Shown: one piece after another, positions 1 to 7,671 of the stretch | Numbering within the stretch: the first letter of the stretch is position 1 | Layout: each line of letters begins with the position of its first letter | Assembly (NCBI GenBank): GCA_035575035.1 | Contig: DATLYH010000006.1 | Span: forward strand, 1-13,799 | Length of the DNA: 13,799 nucleotides | Origin: DATLYH01 sp035575035 | Lineage (GTDB): Bacteria; Planctomycetota; Planctomycetia; Gemmatales; Gemmataceae | Direction: 5' to 3' | Program-made: the position numbers and the translations under genes | The notes under the pieces: generated by a model | The model's database searches: none | What the model was told of the DNA's origin: nothing | What the model saw: only the letters and a program-made list of their open reading frames with translations

Positions 1-316
1 AAACCAACGCCACCGGGGTGAAGAGGCCGAAAAACAGAACGGCCAGCAGGACGCGCGAGATGACCCAGCCGATCGGGAAGGTGAGGGCCATCGCTGTCAC
101 AAAGACCGGCCGAATGCCCCGCGGCCAGGCCCACCCGCCAAGACCCAGGACCGCGGCCAGCCCAGCCAGGACCAGGGCCGCAGTCGGATGGCCGCGCCCG
201 AAATACTCCCAGCAGGCCAGGCCGCCGAAGAACAGCAGGCACAGCCCGGCAAACTGCCGGAGGGTGCGGTCGGTCGTGGCAACGGAAGCATGGTCGTCAA
301 GGTGCGGGTCGATCAT
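1..316 (-). CDS. SxtJ-family membrane protein, 3' end truncated by window edge
   Basis: The reading frame from the ATG at 316 has no stop before position 1, giving 105 visible residues that continue past the left edge. It begins MIDPHLDDHASVATTDRT, a short polar N-terminus, followed by three or four hydrophobic segments at about 22-39, 45-63, 70-86 and 88-105. The pair FPIGWVISRVLL and FFGLFTPVAL resembles the SxtJ family, small membrane proteins of unknown function that accompany SxtI-type carbamoyltransferases. Here it follows such a carbamoyltransferase with a 4-base ATGA overlap and a strong GGAGG 7 bases before the start, so the two are probably translated together. It may anchor or assist the carbamoyltransferase at the membrane, which is inference. 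The family call rests on motif memory plus context. Confidence 0.78.
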   Translation of the reverse strand, partial: MIDPHLDDHASVATTDRTLRQFAGLCLLFFGGLACWEYFGRGHPTAALVLAGLAAVLGLGGWAWPRGIRPVFVTAMALTFPIGWVISRVLLAVLFFGLFTPVALV

Positions 317-3177
317 ATCGCCTCCTCCGGCCGTCGCCGGCCGATCATGATGAAGAAGCCGCCTTCGCGATAGCCGTTGGGCATCGCCGCGAGTTGGCTC
401 AGGACCCGGCTGAGTGCTGTGCCCCGGTCGTGGGGAGCAAACAGGCGCTCGTCGGCCGTCAAGGCCGGCCCCGGGACCGGTTTGGGGATCGAATTGAGGA
501 ACTCCAGGCCGCACTCGTCCATCCAGCCGAGGACCTCGTCGATGGTGTGGCAGGTCTCGTGCGGGTGGCAGTACTGGTCCTGGAACCAGGCCTCGCGCTT
601 GCCCGAGGCCGACATCTTGCCGAAGTGTGGGTCAAGCCAGCGGCCGGTCAGCCCCGTCCAGCGGAACAGGGCGCGGCGGGCGTAGTGAAGCTTGCGGCTG
701 TAGGCGTTGTACAGGCCGACCACCACCAGGCCGCCCGGCCGGGCCAGCCGGCTGATGCGGTGGAAAGCGCCGCGGCAGTCGGCGGTGTGGTGCAGCACGC
801 CGTTGCTGATGACCACGTCGAAGAAGCCATCCTTCAACCCGGGACGGAACAGGTTCATCTGGGCGAAGGTAGCCCGGTCCAGGCCGTGCTCGGTCTTGAA
901 GTTCTGGGCCAGCCGCAGCGAGTTGAGGCAGACGTCCACCCCGATCACGCTGCGGTGGGCAATGGCCAGGAAGTTCGTCAACTGCCCGGTGCCGCAGCCG
1001 ATCTCCACCACCCGGGCGTTGTACGGAATCTGCTCATTGAGCAGCCGGGCGAACAGACCGCTGCGGGCCTTCTCCAACAGAGCGCGGTGGTTGTCCAGGT
1101 CGTCGTAGTTGGGGAAGGGGGTCTTCTCGTAAAACTGCTTGACGATCTCGGTGACGTCCTGGCCGTTGGCCGTCCCCTCGGTCGGCACGAACAGCCGCGG
1201 GATGCCCTCCACCACAGGGTAGCGGGCCCCGGTGCGCGGGTTGACCGCCTCGTCGGCCGTCATCACCAGCGGATCACCGGTGAGCGGGTCGGCCCAGGGG
1301 CTGTCCGGATCGAGATCCTCCCGCCCCTCCAGCACCGCCTGTTTCTTCTGGGGGGTGGCCCAGACCGTCAGGCCCAGCGGCTGCTCCGCCTTGTGCAGCA
1401 CGAAGTCCTCCAGCACCAGTACGTCCATCTCCGACTGCATGAAGGTGTGGTAGGCCTCCTGGGGTGTCATGACGATCGGCTCCCAGGAGAGGTTGAAGCT
1501 GGTATTGACGATGATCGGGCAGCCGGTCTTCTCGTGAAACTTCTTCATCAACCGGTAGAACCGGCCGTGCCGCTCGTCCACTGTCTGAGCGCGGGCGCTG
1601 TAATCGACGTGAGTGATGGCGGGCACCGTGCTCCGCGGGATGTTCACGCGCCGCATCAGGTCGGGATCGGTCCGCATCGCCTCCTCATCCTCCTTCGAGA
1701 GGGGCAGGCGGTGCTTCTCCAGCACAGGGGCGACGAGGAGCATGTAGGGAGAGTCCTCGTTGGGGCGCATCCCGAACCACTCGTGGACGTGCTCGCGGAG
1801 CACGCACGGGGCAAAGGGGCGGAAGCTCTCGCGGAACTTGACCTTCAGATTCATGACTGCCTGCATCCGCGGCGAGCGCGGGTCGCCGATGATGCTGCGG
1901 GCGCCGAGGGCCCGCGGGCCGAACTCCATCCGGCCGTGGAACCAGCCGACCACCTTTTCCTCGATCATGGCTTGAACAACGTGGTCGAGCAGTTCGGCCT
2001 CGTCGGCGAAGCGGCGGTAGCGGGCGCCGGTCTGGTTAAGGAACTTTTCGATCTCGCTACAGGAATATTGCGGGCCGAGGAGGCTGGCCTTCTGGGAGTC
2101 GCGGCCCATTGGCCGGCGCGGCCGGTCGAGCAGCTGATACCAGACAAACAGGGCGGCGCCGAGGGCCCCGCCGGCGTCGCCGGCCGCCGGCTGAATCCAG
2201 ATGTTCTCGAACGGCCCCTCGCGCAGCAGCCGGCCGTTGGCGACACAGTTGAGCGCCACGCCGCCGGCCAGCACCAGGTTCTTCAATCCTGTCTGCCGGT
2301 GCAGCTCGCGCCCCATCCGCAGGAGGACCTCCTCGGTCACCTTCTGGATACTGGCGGCCAGGTCCATGTGCCGCTGCTCCAGCTTGGTGTCGGGCTTGCG
2401 CGGCGGCCCGCCGAACAGCCGGTGGAACCGCTCGTTGGTCATGGTCAGCCCCTGGCAGTAATTGAAATAGTCCATGTTCAGCCGGAGGCTGCCGTCGGGT
2501 TTGAGGTCCACCAGGTGCTGGTAGATGAGGTCCTGGTAAACAGGCTGGCCATAGGGAGCCAGGCCCATCAGCTTGTACTCGCCGCTGTTCACCTTGAACC
2601 CGCAGTAGTAAGTGAAAGCCGAGTACAACAGGCCCAGCGAGTGCGGGAACTGGAGGTGGTGGGTCAGGCGGAGCCGGTTGCCCGAGCCGGTACCGTAGGT
2701 GGCCGTGCTCCACTCGCCGACGCCGTCCAGGGTAAGGATGGCGGCCTCGTCGAAGGGACTGGGAAAGAAGGCACTGGCGGCGTGGCTCTCGTGGTGGTCC
2801 AGGAAGACCAGCGCTGCCCGGATCGAGTCGGGGAACCCCTTGCGGATCTCGCGGCGCATGAAGAGCTTCTTCTTCAGCCACAGCGGCATCGCCATGCGGA
2901 AGCTCTTGAAGCCGCGCGGGGCATAACCGAGGTAGGTCTCCAGGAGCCGCTCGAACTTGGTCAGCGGCTTGTCGTAGAAGGCCACGTAGTCGAGTTGGTC
3001 GGCGGTCAGCCCCGCCTCCTGAAGGCAGTAAGCGATAGCCTGGGAAGGGAACCGCGCGTCAAACTTCTCGCGCGTGAAGCGCTCCTCCTGGGCGGCGGCG
3101 ACAATCTCGCCGTCGATAACCAGCGCGGCGGCGCTGTCGTGGTAAAACGCGGAAATGCCGAGAATCGCAGTCACCAT
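313..3177 (-). CDS. Carbamoyltransferase (NodU/CmcH/SxtI type) fused to a Trm112-like segment and a class I SAM methyltransferase
   Basis: A 954-residue, three-part protein. Residues 4-600 are a carbamoyltransferase that moves a carbamoyl group from carbamoyl phosphate via carbamoyl-AMP to a hydroxyl. Its metal-ligand histidines lie in HHESH (His128, His132), Asp334 is in AAGDAGGALGA, and the C-terminal domain carries FGPRALGARS (419-428) and NTSFN (558-562). Residues 628-665 resemble a Trm112-type zinc ribbon (DPLTGDPL ... YPVVEGIPRLF), but the four cysteines are Asp630, Thr633, Asn646 and Thr649. Residues about 680-950 are a class I methyltransferase, with motif I VVEIGCGTG at 723-731 and SNGVLHHT at 791-798. 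This implies coupled carbamoylation and methylation of one glycan. The ATG at 3177 follows AAGGAG by 4 bases; a GTG 3 bases later has better spacing. A TTG at 3192 is unlikely. The stop overlaps the next start (ATGA). Confidence 0.92.
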   Translation of the reverse strand: MVTAILGISAFYHDSAAALVIDGEIVAAAQEERFTREKFDARFPSQAIAYCLQEAGLTADQLDYVAFYDKPLTKFERLLETYLGYAPRGFKSFRMAMPLWLKKKLFMRREIRKGFPDSIRAALVFLDHHESHAASAFFPSPFDEAAILTLDGVGEWSTATYGTGSGNRLRLTHHLQFPHSLGLLYSAFTYYCGFKVNSGEYKLMGLAPYGQPVYQDLIYQHLVDLKPDGSLRLNMDYFNYCQGLTMTNERFHRLFGGPPRKPDTKLEQRHMDLAASIQKVTEEVLLRMGRELHRQTGLKNLVLAGGVALNCVANGRLLREGPFENIWIQPAAGDAGGALGAALFVWYQLLDRPRRPMGRDSQKASLLGPQYSCSEIEKFLNQTGARYRRFADEAELLDHVVQAMIEEKVVGWFHGRMEFGPRALGARSIIGDPRSPRMQAVMNLKVKFRESFRPFAPCVLREHVHEWFGMRPNEDSPYMLLVAPVLEKHRLPLSKEDEEAMRTDPDLMRRVNIPRSTVPAITHVDYSARAQTVDERHGRFYRLMKKFHEKTGCPIIVNTSFNLSWEPIVMTPQEAYHTFMQSEMDVLVLEDFVLHKAEQPLGLTVWATPQKKQAVLEGREDLDPDSPWADPLTGDPLVMTADEAVNPRTGARYPVVEGIPRLFVPTEGTANGQDVTEIVKQFYEKTPFPNYDDLDNHRALLEKARSGLFARLLNEQIPYNARVVEIGCGTGQLTNFLAIAHRSVIGVDVCLNSLRLAQNFKTEHGLDRATFAQMNLFRPGLKDGFFDVVISNGVLHHTADCRGAFHRISRLARPGGLVVVGLYNAYSRKLHYARRALFRWTGLTGRWLDPHFGKMSASGKREAWFQDQYCHPHETCHTIDEVLGWMDECGLEFLNSIPKPVPGPALTADERLFAPHDRGTALSRVLSQLAAMPNGYREGGFFIMIGRRRPEEAI
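324..328 (-). promoter_or_regulatory. Ribosome binding site of the SxtJ-family gene
   Basis: GGAGG (part of GGAGGAGG) lies 7 bases before the ATG at 316, inside the last codons of the carbamoyltransferase gene. It confirms that the edge-truncated frame is a real gene. Confidence 0.75.
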
Positions 3178-3181
3178 CGGT

Positions 3182-3187
3182 CTCCTT
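3182..3187 (-). promoter_or_regulatory. Ribosome binding site of the carbamoyltransferase fusion gene
   Basis: AAGGAG lies 4 bases before the ATG at 3177 and 7 bases before the GTG codon next to it. It makes the TTG at 3192, which lies upstream of this site, unlikely as the start. Confidence 0.7.
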
Positions 3188-3192
3188 ATCAA

Positions 3193-4428
3193 TCAAGTGC
3201 CCGGGAGGAGGTTCCGCTCGCGAAGATACATCTCGATGGTCTGGGCCAACAACTCGTGACCGCGGGGCGTCAGATGGCCGAGGCGGCCGAAGAACAGGGG
3301 TGGCTCGGGCGGTACCTGCCGGTAGGCCTTGTAGGCTTGCAGCAGCGGCAGGCTGTGCTGGCGCGCGAATTCGGCGAAGCGGCGCTCCGGCCCCTCAAGG
3401 TCCCACTCCTTGCCGGCCATGCCAGGGGTGGTGGCTACGATGTCCTGCCAGACCTGGGGATTGACCAGCTGCGCTGCTGCGCAGGTAACGATCACGAACG
3501 GTGTCTGCTGCCGTCGGGCCTCGGCAGCAAACTCGAGCACGACTCGCTCAAAGTTGGCCCAGGCCTGCTGCCATTCCGGACGCAGCACCGGCTCATACAG
3601 AAGATAACGCCGCGGAATGGCCGGCCCCTCTGCCCCCTGGGTGCCCTCTTCGACGTTGACTCGCTTCCATGTGCGCCACCGGGCGGTGAGCAGTCGGAAG
3701 GTTGCAGAGTGCTTGCGCAGGGAGTAGATCGGCTCGCGGTGGTAGTCAGCGTAGGAGCGCTCGGCTCGGGAGTAGTCGAAGCGGAGATGGTCGCCGTCAA
3801 GGACGACGAAGGGAGCCTCACCCGCACTGACGCCGAGGTCCGGGTGGCAGTCGGCCACGTCATTGTCCAGAAACACGGCAAGAATGACCAAGTCGGGGCG
3901 GTAGCGCGGTCCTTCGCGCTGGAACGAGAGCAGTTCCTGGATGGTCGAGTAGCCGCTACAGCCGAAGTTAAGCACTTCTACCGGCCGCGGCCCGTCGGCC
4001 AACCGCTTTTCCAGTAGGTAGGTGAACGTCTGGTCGAGATTGACCTGCACCGCTTCGGTCATCGAGTCGCCGAAGACCGCGATCCGGAAGGTGCCCGGTG
4101 CCTTGTCCAGCTGCCGCTCCCGGTCGCGGAACCCGTGGCTGTTGATATGGACCTGACCGTCGCCCTCGGCCGTCCAGCGGATCCGGGCCCCCGGCACCGC
4201 GTGCCAGCCGACCACGGGGTCAGGCTCCCACAGCCGCCCCGGGTCCGCCCCCAGCAGCCGCACCGCCGCCTCGACAAGCAAGAGGCCGATCAGGAGGCTA
4301 CCGGCCAACAGCAGCAGTTTGGGCAGCAGACGGCGGCCGCGCCGCGCCGTCTCAGGGGAGACGCCTGGGGGCCTCGCCTGGGACGGCAGGTTTTTCACCG
4401 GCCGATCGCTCGTTCGCTCCAACTCCAT
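3193..4428 (-). CDS. Membrane-anchored SGNH/GDSL hydrolase-like protein
   Basis: Protein of 411 residues with a short basic cytoplasmic N-terminus, one transmembrane helix at about 34-57 (Leu/Ala/Gly-rich, preceded by RRGRR), and an extracytoplasmic SGNH domain. Block I is FGDSMTEA (Ser122, the nucleophile), block II is NFGCSGYST (about 154-162), block III is FLDNDV (Asn189), and the block V histidine is His385 in GHLTPRGH. Such anchored proteins often esterify or deacylate exported glycans. The acidic residue usually two or three places before the catalytic His is not seen: the stretch reads FFGRLGHLTP. The catalytic diad may still work, or the protein may have lost esterase activity. The ATG at 4428 follows AGGGAG by 7 bases; the frame is open to 4515 but would overlap the methyltransferase gene. 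It sits 15 bases before the carbamoyltransferase gene. Confidence 0.85.
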   Translation of the reverse strand: MELERTSDRPVKNLPSQARPPGVSPETARRGRRLLPKLLLLAGSLLIGLLLVEAAVRLLGADPGRLWEPDPVVGWHAVPGARIRWTAEGDGQVHINSHGFRDRERQLDKAPGTFRIAVFGDSMTEAVQVNLDQTFTYLLEKRLADGPRPVEVLNFGCSGYSTIQELLSFQREGPRYRPDLVILAVFLDNDVADCHPDLGVSAGEAPFVVLDGDHLRFDYSRAERSYADYHREPIYSLRKHSATFRLLTARWRTWKRVNVEEGTQGAEGPAIPRRYLLYEPVLRPEWQQAWANFERVVLEFAAEARRQQTPFVIVTCAAAQLVNPQVWQDIVATTPGMAGKEWDLEGPERRFAEFARQHSLPLLQAYKAYRQVPPEPPLFFGRLGHLTPRGHELLAQTIEMYLRERNLLPGT

Positions 4429-4435
4429 TGCTGAT

Positions 4436-4441
4436 CTCCCT
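4436..4441 (-). promoter_or_regulatory. Ribosome binding site fixing the SGNH gene start
   Basis: AGGGAG lies 7 bases before the ATG at 4428, in the 22-base gap after the methyltransferase stop. It excludes the overlapping upstream start at 4515. Confidence 0.75.
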
Positions 4442-4450
4442 GAGGAGCCT

Positions 4451-5578
4451 TCAAATGGTGCGCTTGTTAAGGAGCCACGGGCAGGGGGCCGAGGGGCTCC
4501 CCGCCGGCTGGTCAACTGGCGAGCGCCCCGACGCAGGACGGTCGACGGCGGCCGGCGTCGGCAGCCGGTAGCCGGTCTCGAAGAACCTTTCCGAGAAGCA
4601 GGCGTTGCGGAGGAAGACCCGGTCCCAGTGGGACGGGAAGGCGTACTCCCCGTGGCTGCCGATGACGATGTCCTTGTAGCGGTGCCGGCCCGGGCGCCAG
4701 AACTCCTGGCAGTAGAAGGCCCCCCGCGTGGTGCGGTCCGCCTCCCTGAGGTAGACCTCGACCTGCCCTCGGGTCATCTCTTGGAAGCTGGCGATGTTGA
4801 CGAAGACATCGACCGACTTGTCCGCGAAGCGGGGCAGGTCCTGCGTCCCGCAAAACCACAGGCCCCCTCTCTCCAGCAGCAGGTCGCGCGTGATGCGCTT
4901 CATCCCGCGGACCTCCGGGTAAGGGGTGACCCGCTCCCGGGGCAGCAGCTTCGGCAGGTAGGATGAGGCGACCAGTGAACCCTCCGGCAGGTCGCAGTCC
5001 ACGTAGACGCAGTTCGGGTTGGCGGTCTTCAGCACGTAGCCCATGCGGCCGTAGCCGGCCCCCAGGTCGAGGATGACCAGGGGCTCGGTCCACAGGCCCT
5101 CGTGCAGCTCGGCGAGGGAGTAGGCCGTGTCGATCGAAACCAACTGGTCCCAGGAGACCAGGTTGCCCTCACACTCCAGGGACAGGCCCTTGTCCGGCGG
5201 TGTGGTGGCGGGGGCCCGCTTGAGTAGGTTCTGGTGGTCTCTCTGCTTGACAAGGCAGTACAGCATCCAGATGGCGTACTCGTAGCACCGGCGGGGCGAC
5301 GGCTTGCCGGAGAAGTAAACGTTGTACTCCTGGGTCTCGACGTCGTCGATGCCGCACGCGCGGAACCAGTCGTCAAACTGGCGGTTCGTGGCGATCCAGT
5401 AGTCGGACGCCCGGAAGGCCGGGGGGGCGTTTTGGTTGTCGCGGCGCATCAGTGCCAGCAACTCCTGCTGGTCCCGGGACAACTTACTCTTCCCTACCCA
5501 GCGGTAAACCCGGGCCCGGGTAAGCCCCATCTGCTTAAGGACCCCCTTGACCCTTTCCTTAATCCCATCAATGTTCAT
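4451..5578 (-). CDS. Putative sugar O-methyltransferase (SAM-dependent)
   Basis: Protein of 375 residues resembling the putative sugar O-methyltransferase group found in polysaccharide clusters. A helical N-terminal region (about 1-130) precedes a class I SAM-binding fold. Motif I is VILDLGAGYGRMGYVL at about 168-183, and an acidic residue ends the second strand in VYVDCDLPEG (about 191-200). VFVNIASFQEMT and a C-terminal FCQEFWRPG-like region (YCQEFWRPG in this copy) follow. It has no signal peptide and should methylate a sugar hydroxyl in the cytoplasm. The ATG at 5578 has GGAG 10 bases upstream. A 49-base gap with no obvious structure separates it from the GNAT gene. The last 35 residues are Pro/Ser-rich and poorly conserved looking. 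Acceptor sugar and position are unknown. Confidence 0.82.
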   Translation of the reverse strand: MNIDGIKERVKGVLKQMGLTRARVYRWVGKSKLSRDQQELLALMRRDNQNAPPAFRASDYWIATNRQFDDWFRACGIDDVETQEYNVYFSGKPSPRRCYEYAIWMLYCLVKQRDHQNLLKRAPATTPPDKGLSLECEGNLVSWDQLVSIDTAYSLAELHEGLWTEPLVILDLGAGYGRMGYVLKTANPNCVYVDCDLPEGSLVASSYLPKLLPRERVTPYPEVRGMKRITRDLLLERGGLWFCGTQDLPRFADKSVDVFVNIASFQEMTRGQVEVYLREADRTTRGAFYCQEFWRPGRHRYKDIVIGSHGEYAFPSHWDRVFLRNACFSERFFETGYRLPTPAAVDRPASGRSPVDQPAGSPSAPCPWLLNKRTI

Positions 5579-5627
5579 ACTGATGAATCTCCGTGCCGCT
5601 GCCCTGTCCCTTGCCGAACCGCCGCGC

Positions 5628-6530
5628 TCAGAACCGATCCAGGTACGGAATGGACCATCGCCCCGGCGGCACCTCTCGGCTTCTTGCCGAAAGCGGCAGC
5701 CACATGGCCAGGTCCTGCCGCTTCCAGGCGGCCAACCCCCGCTCGTTCAGCCATTCGCTCAACGCCCCGCCTACGCGGTCGTTAATGTAGGTCTTCCGAT
5801 AAGAGGCCGTCACCGCCCCCCACAGCTGCTCGTAAGTACCCGGATGCCCTACCAGTTCGTAGAGGTAGCCCGTCTCACCGTCCCGGCCGACCAGGGCGTA
5901 CCCTTGCTCGCCGTCGCCGCCGTCCAGGAGGAACGCCTCGACCGAGCACGCCGGGAGAGGCACTGCTCGGTAGCTTAGCAGCGACCGCTCCACGCGCTCC
6001 GGCGCCCATCTCGAACGGATCGTCTCTACCAGTACGATGTCGTCGCGGCAGAGTGGGCGGGGGCGGATTGCCGGGCCAGCGTCCGGGGCGGGCGGTCCAA
6101 AGGCCTCGCCGAACAGGCTGGTGTCGCCGCCGACCCAGCCAAGCCGCTTGTAGAACGCGGGGATGGTCGTCCAGAGTACGCCAAAGTCGGCCTTCCGCCC
6201 GAGGTCCTCCTGCAGGGCGTGCAGGACACGGGAGGCCAGCCCCCGGCCCCGGCAGTCGGGCCGGGTGTAAACCAGCCCGACCATCGCTCCACGCCAGGTC
6301 CGGCCCTGCGCGACCCAGCCAAACAGTTTCACGGCCGCCGCCGCGGCGATGCCATTCCCGGCGCGGACCAGGTGGATGTTCTCCACGTTGGCTGGAGAGA
6401 CCACCTCGGGGAACCGTTCGGCCACGGAGAGCTGGCGACCTTTGGCGAAGACGAACTCCTCGTCCCAGCGGCGCACCAGTTCCGGAAGGTCGTCCGGCTT
6501 GCAGCGGTCGATACGAGTGCTGGCGCTCAT
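5628..6530 (-). CDS. GNAT family acyl-CoA N-acyltransferase
   Basis: Protein of 300 residues with a GNAT acetyltransferase domain in its N-terminal half (about 5-145). Motif A, the acyl-CoA pyrophosphate-binding loop, is at about 84-99: GLVYTRPDCRGRGLAS, with Arg94-Gly95-Arg96-Gly97. TTIPAFYKRLGW at about 121-132 is the usual C-terminal part of the fold, Tyr127 lying where many members have the general acid. The second half (about 150-300) looks like a divergent second GNAT-like or binding domain; I cannot assign it. It is far longer than the compact PseH enzymes. Placement directly after the aminotransferases suggests it acylates the new amino group of the sugar. The ATG at 6530 is chosen because GGAGG sits 8 bases upstream; the frame is open to 6683 but would overlap the previous gene. 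Substrate is inference. Confidence 0.82.
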   Translation of the reverse strand: MSASTRIDRCKPDDLPELVRRWDEEFVFAKGRQLSVAERFPEVVSPANVENIHLVRAGNGIAAAAAVKLFGWVAQGRTWRGAMVGLVYTRPDCRGRGLASRVLHALQEDLGRKADFGVLWTTIPAFYKRLGWVGGDTSLFGEAFGPPAPDAGPAIRPRPLCRDDIVLVETIRSRWAPERVERSLLSYRAVPLPACSVEAFLLDGGDGEQGYALVGRDGETGYLYELVGHPGTYEQLWGAVTASYRKTYINDRVGGALSEWLNERGLAAWKRQDLAMWLPLSARSREVPPGRWSIPYLDRF

Positions 6531-6538
6531 GAAGTTGG

Positions 6539-6543
6539 CCTCC
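6539..6543 (-). promoter_or_regulatory. Ribosome binding site fixing the GNAT gene start
   Basis: GGAGG lies 8 bases before the ATG at 6530, in the 17-base gap after the second DegT gene. It excludes the longer open frame that reaches 6683. Confidence 0.75.
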
Positions 6544-6547
6544 GGGC

Positions 6548-7669
6548 CTACCAGCCGCGGCGGATGCAATCGACGATGTACTCGCGGTCTTCGGGGCCAA
6601 CCCACCAGCCACAGGGGATGCAGAGGTAGCGGCTGGAGAATGCCTCCAACCCTGGATAATCGACCGGACCCGTACCAAAGCAACTGTAGCCATCGTTGCG
6701 CAGATGTACCCGCGAGGCGTACACGCCCCGGTCGCGCAAGGCGCGGAGCAGGTCATCGGGTCGGTCGGCCAGCAGGGTGTAGACCCAGTAAGCCGAGCGC
6801 GCCTGCGGCAGCCGCTTCAGCCGCCCGACGCCGGGGACATCCTGCAGCGCGCGATCGTAGGCCAGGCCGTTCTCGCGGTGCCGGCGGACGACCTCCTCCA
6901 AGTGCGGCATTTGACTCAGGCCGATGGCAGCGGCAATGTTGGTGAGGTAGGTATTGAAGCCGGCAATCGGTATGTCCGAGGCCGGGTTGATCTCGCCCAT
7001 GCTGTCGCGGAAGGTCGGGACGTGGATACCAAAGCGTTTCAGCCAGCGGGCCCGCTCGCACTCGGCCGGGTCGGCGAAGGTGATGGCCGCCCCCTCGCCC
7101 GTGGTCAGGTGCCGGATGGCGTAGAAGGAGAAGACGACGTAGTCGGAGCCGGTGGCGCCCACGCGGCGTCCGCCGTACTCCGCCCCCAGCGCCTCGCCCG
7201 CATCCTCCACCACCTTCAACCCGCGGCGGCGGGCGGCGGCATTGATGGCGTCGATGTCGGCCACGTCGCCGGCCCAGTGGGCGTACAGCACCGCCTTCGT
7301 CCGCGGCGTGGCCCGCCTGTCGATCTCGCTGGCGGCAAGGTTGCCGGTGCGCGGGTCAATATCGCACCAGACGACTCGGGCGAACAGATTCAGCACCGGC
7401 ATGTTGACCGCCAAACAGGCCATCGGCGAGGCGAGTACCTCGTCGCCCGGCCGCACCCCCGCCAGGTACAGCGCTAGCACCAGCGCGGACGCCTCGTCGG
7501 CGCAAGTGATCAGGTTTAGGTTGCTGAGGTACTCCCCCAGGGCCGTCTCAAAGCGGCGGACCACCTCGCCGGCGGCCAGCTGCCCGCTGGCCAGTACCTC
7601 AGCCACCGCCCCCGCTGCTGCGGCGGGCATATGGACCTTGTACAGGGGGATCATCGGCCGCGATGCCAT
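6548..7669 (-). CDS. DegT/DnrJ/EryC1/StrS family protein lacking the catalytic lysine (paralogue of the preceding gene)
   Basis: DegT-fold protein of 373 residues, full length and colinear with its upstream neighbour, from MIPLYKV to the shared C-terminus CGWW...DREYIVDCIRRGW. At the PLP-lysine position it reads SFYAIRHLTT: Arg186, codon CGG at 7112-7114, where the sister gene has AAG. Two base changes separate the codons, so a single sequencing error is not enough. The phosphate-loop SGTAAL of the sister is also changed, to ADEASAL, while the ring Asp (Asp156 in EDAGEALGA) is kept. It probably cannot form the usual Schiff base; it may be a regulatory or heterodimer partner, or do different chemistry. 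ColD is a known family member with another residue (His) there. I used ATG 7669, two bases after the upstream stop; ATG 7654 (MIPLYKVHMP) is almost as good. Confidence 0.86.
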   Translation of the reverse strand: MASRPMIPLYKVHMPAAAAGAVAEVLASGQLAAGEVVRRFETALGEYLSNLNLITCADEASALVLALYLAGVRPGDEVLASPMACLAVNMPVLNLFARVVWCDIDPRTGNLAASEIDRRATPRTKAVLYAHWAGDVADIDAINAAARRRGLKVVEDAGEALGAEYGGRRVGATGSDYVVFSFYAIRHLTTGEGAAITFADPAECERARWLKRFGIHVPTFRDSMGEINPASDIPIAGFNTYLTNIAAAIGLSQMPHLEEVVRRHRENGLAYDRALQDVPGVGRLKRLPQARSAYWVYTLLADRPDDLLRALRDRGVYASRVHLRNDGYSCFGTGPVDYPGLEAFSSRYLCIPCGWWVGPEDREYIVDCIRRGW

Positions 7670-7671
7670 CC

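Noticed and set aside
2057..2881. A 274-codon minus-strand frame inside the carbamoyltransferase gene
   Set aside because: Arg/Pro/Gly-rich out-of-frame translation within a gene whose own frame carries conserved catalytic motifs throughout.
394..4017. A 1207-codon open frame on the plus strand
   Set aside because: It is the antisense shadow of the carbamoyltransferase fusion and SGNH genes, which carry clear domain motifs on the minus strand. Its translation has no recognisable motif, and its length follows from GC-rich codon use that rarely gives antisense stops.
5875..6756. A 293-codon minus-strand frame overlapping the GNAT gene
   Set aside because: Wrong-frame shadow rich in Arg, Pro and Gly. 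The GNAT frame has the acyl-CoA motif and a good ribosome binding site.
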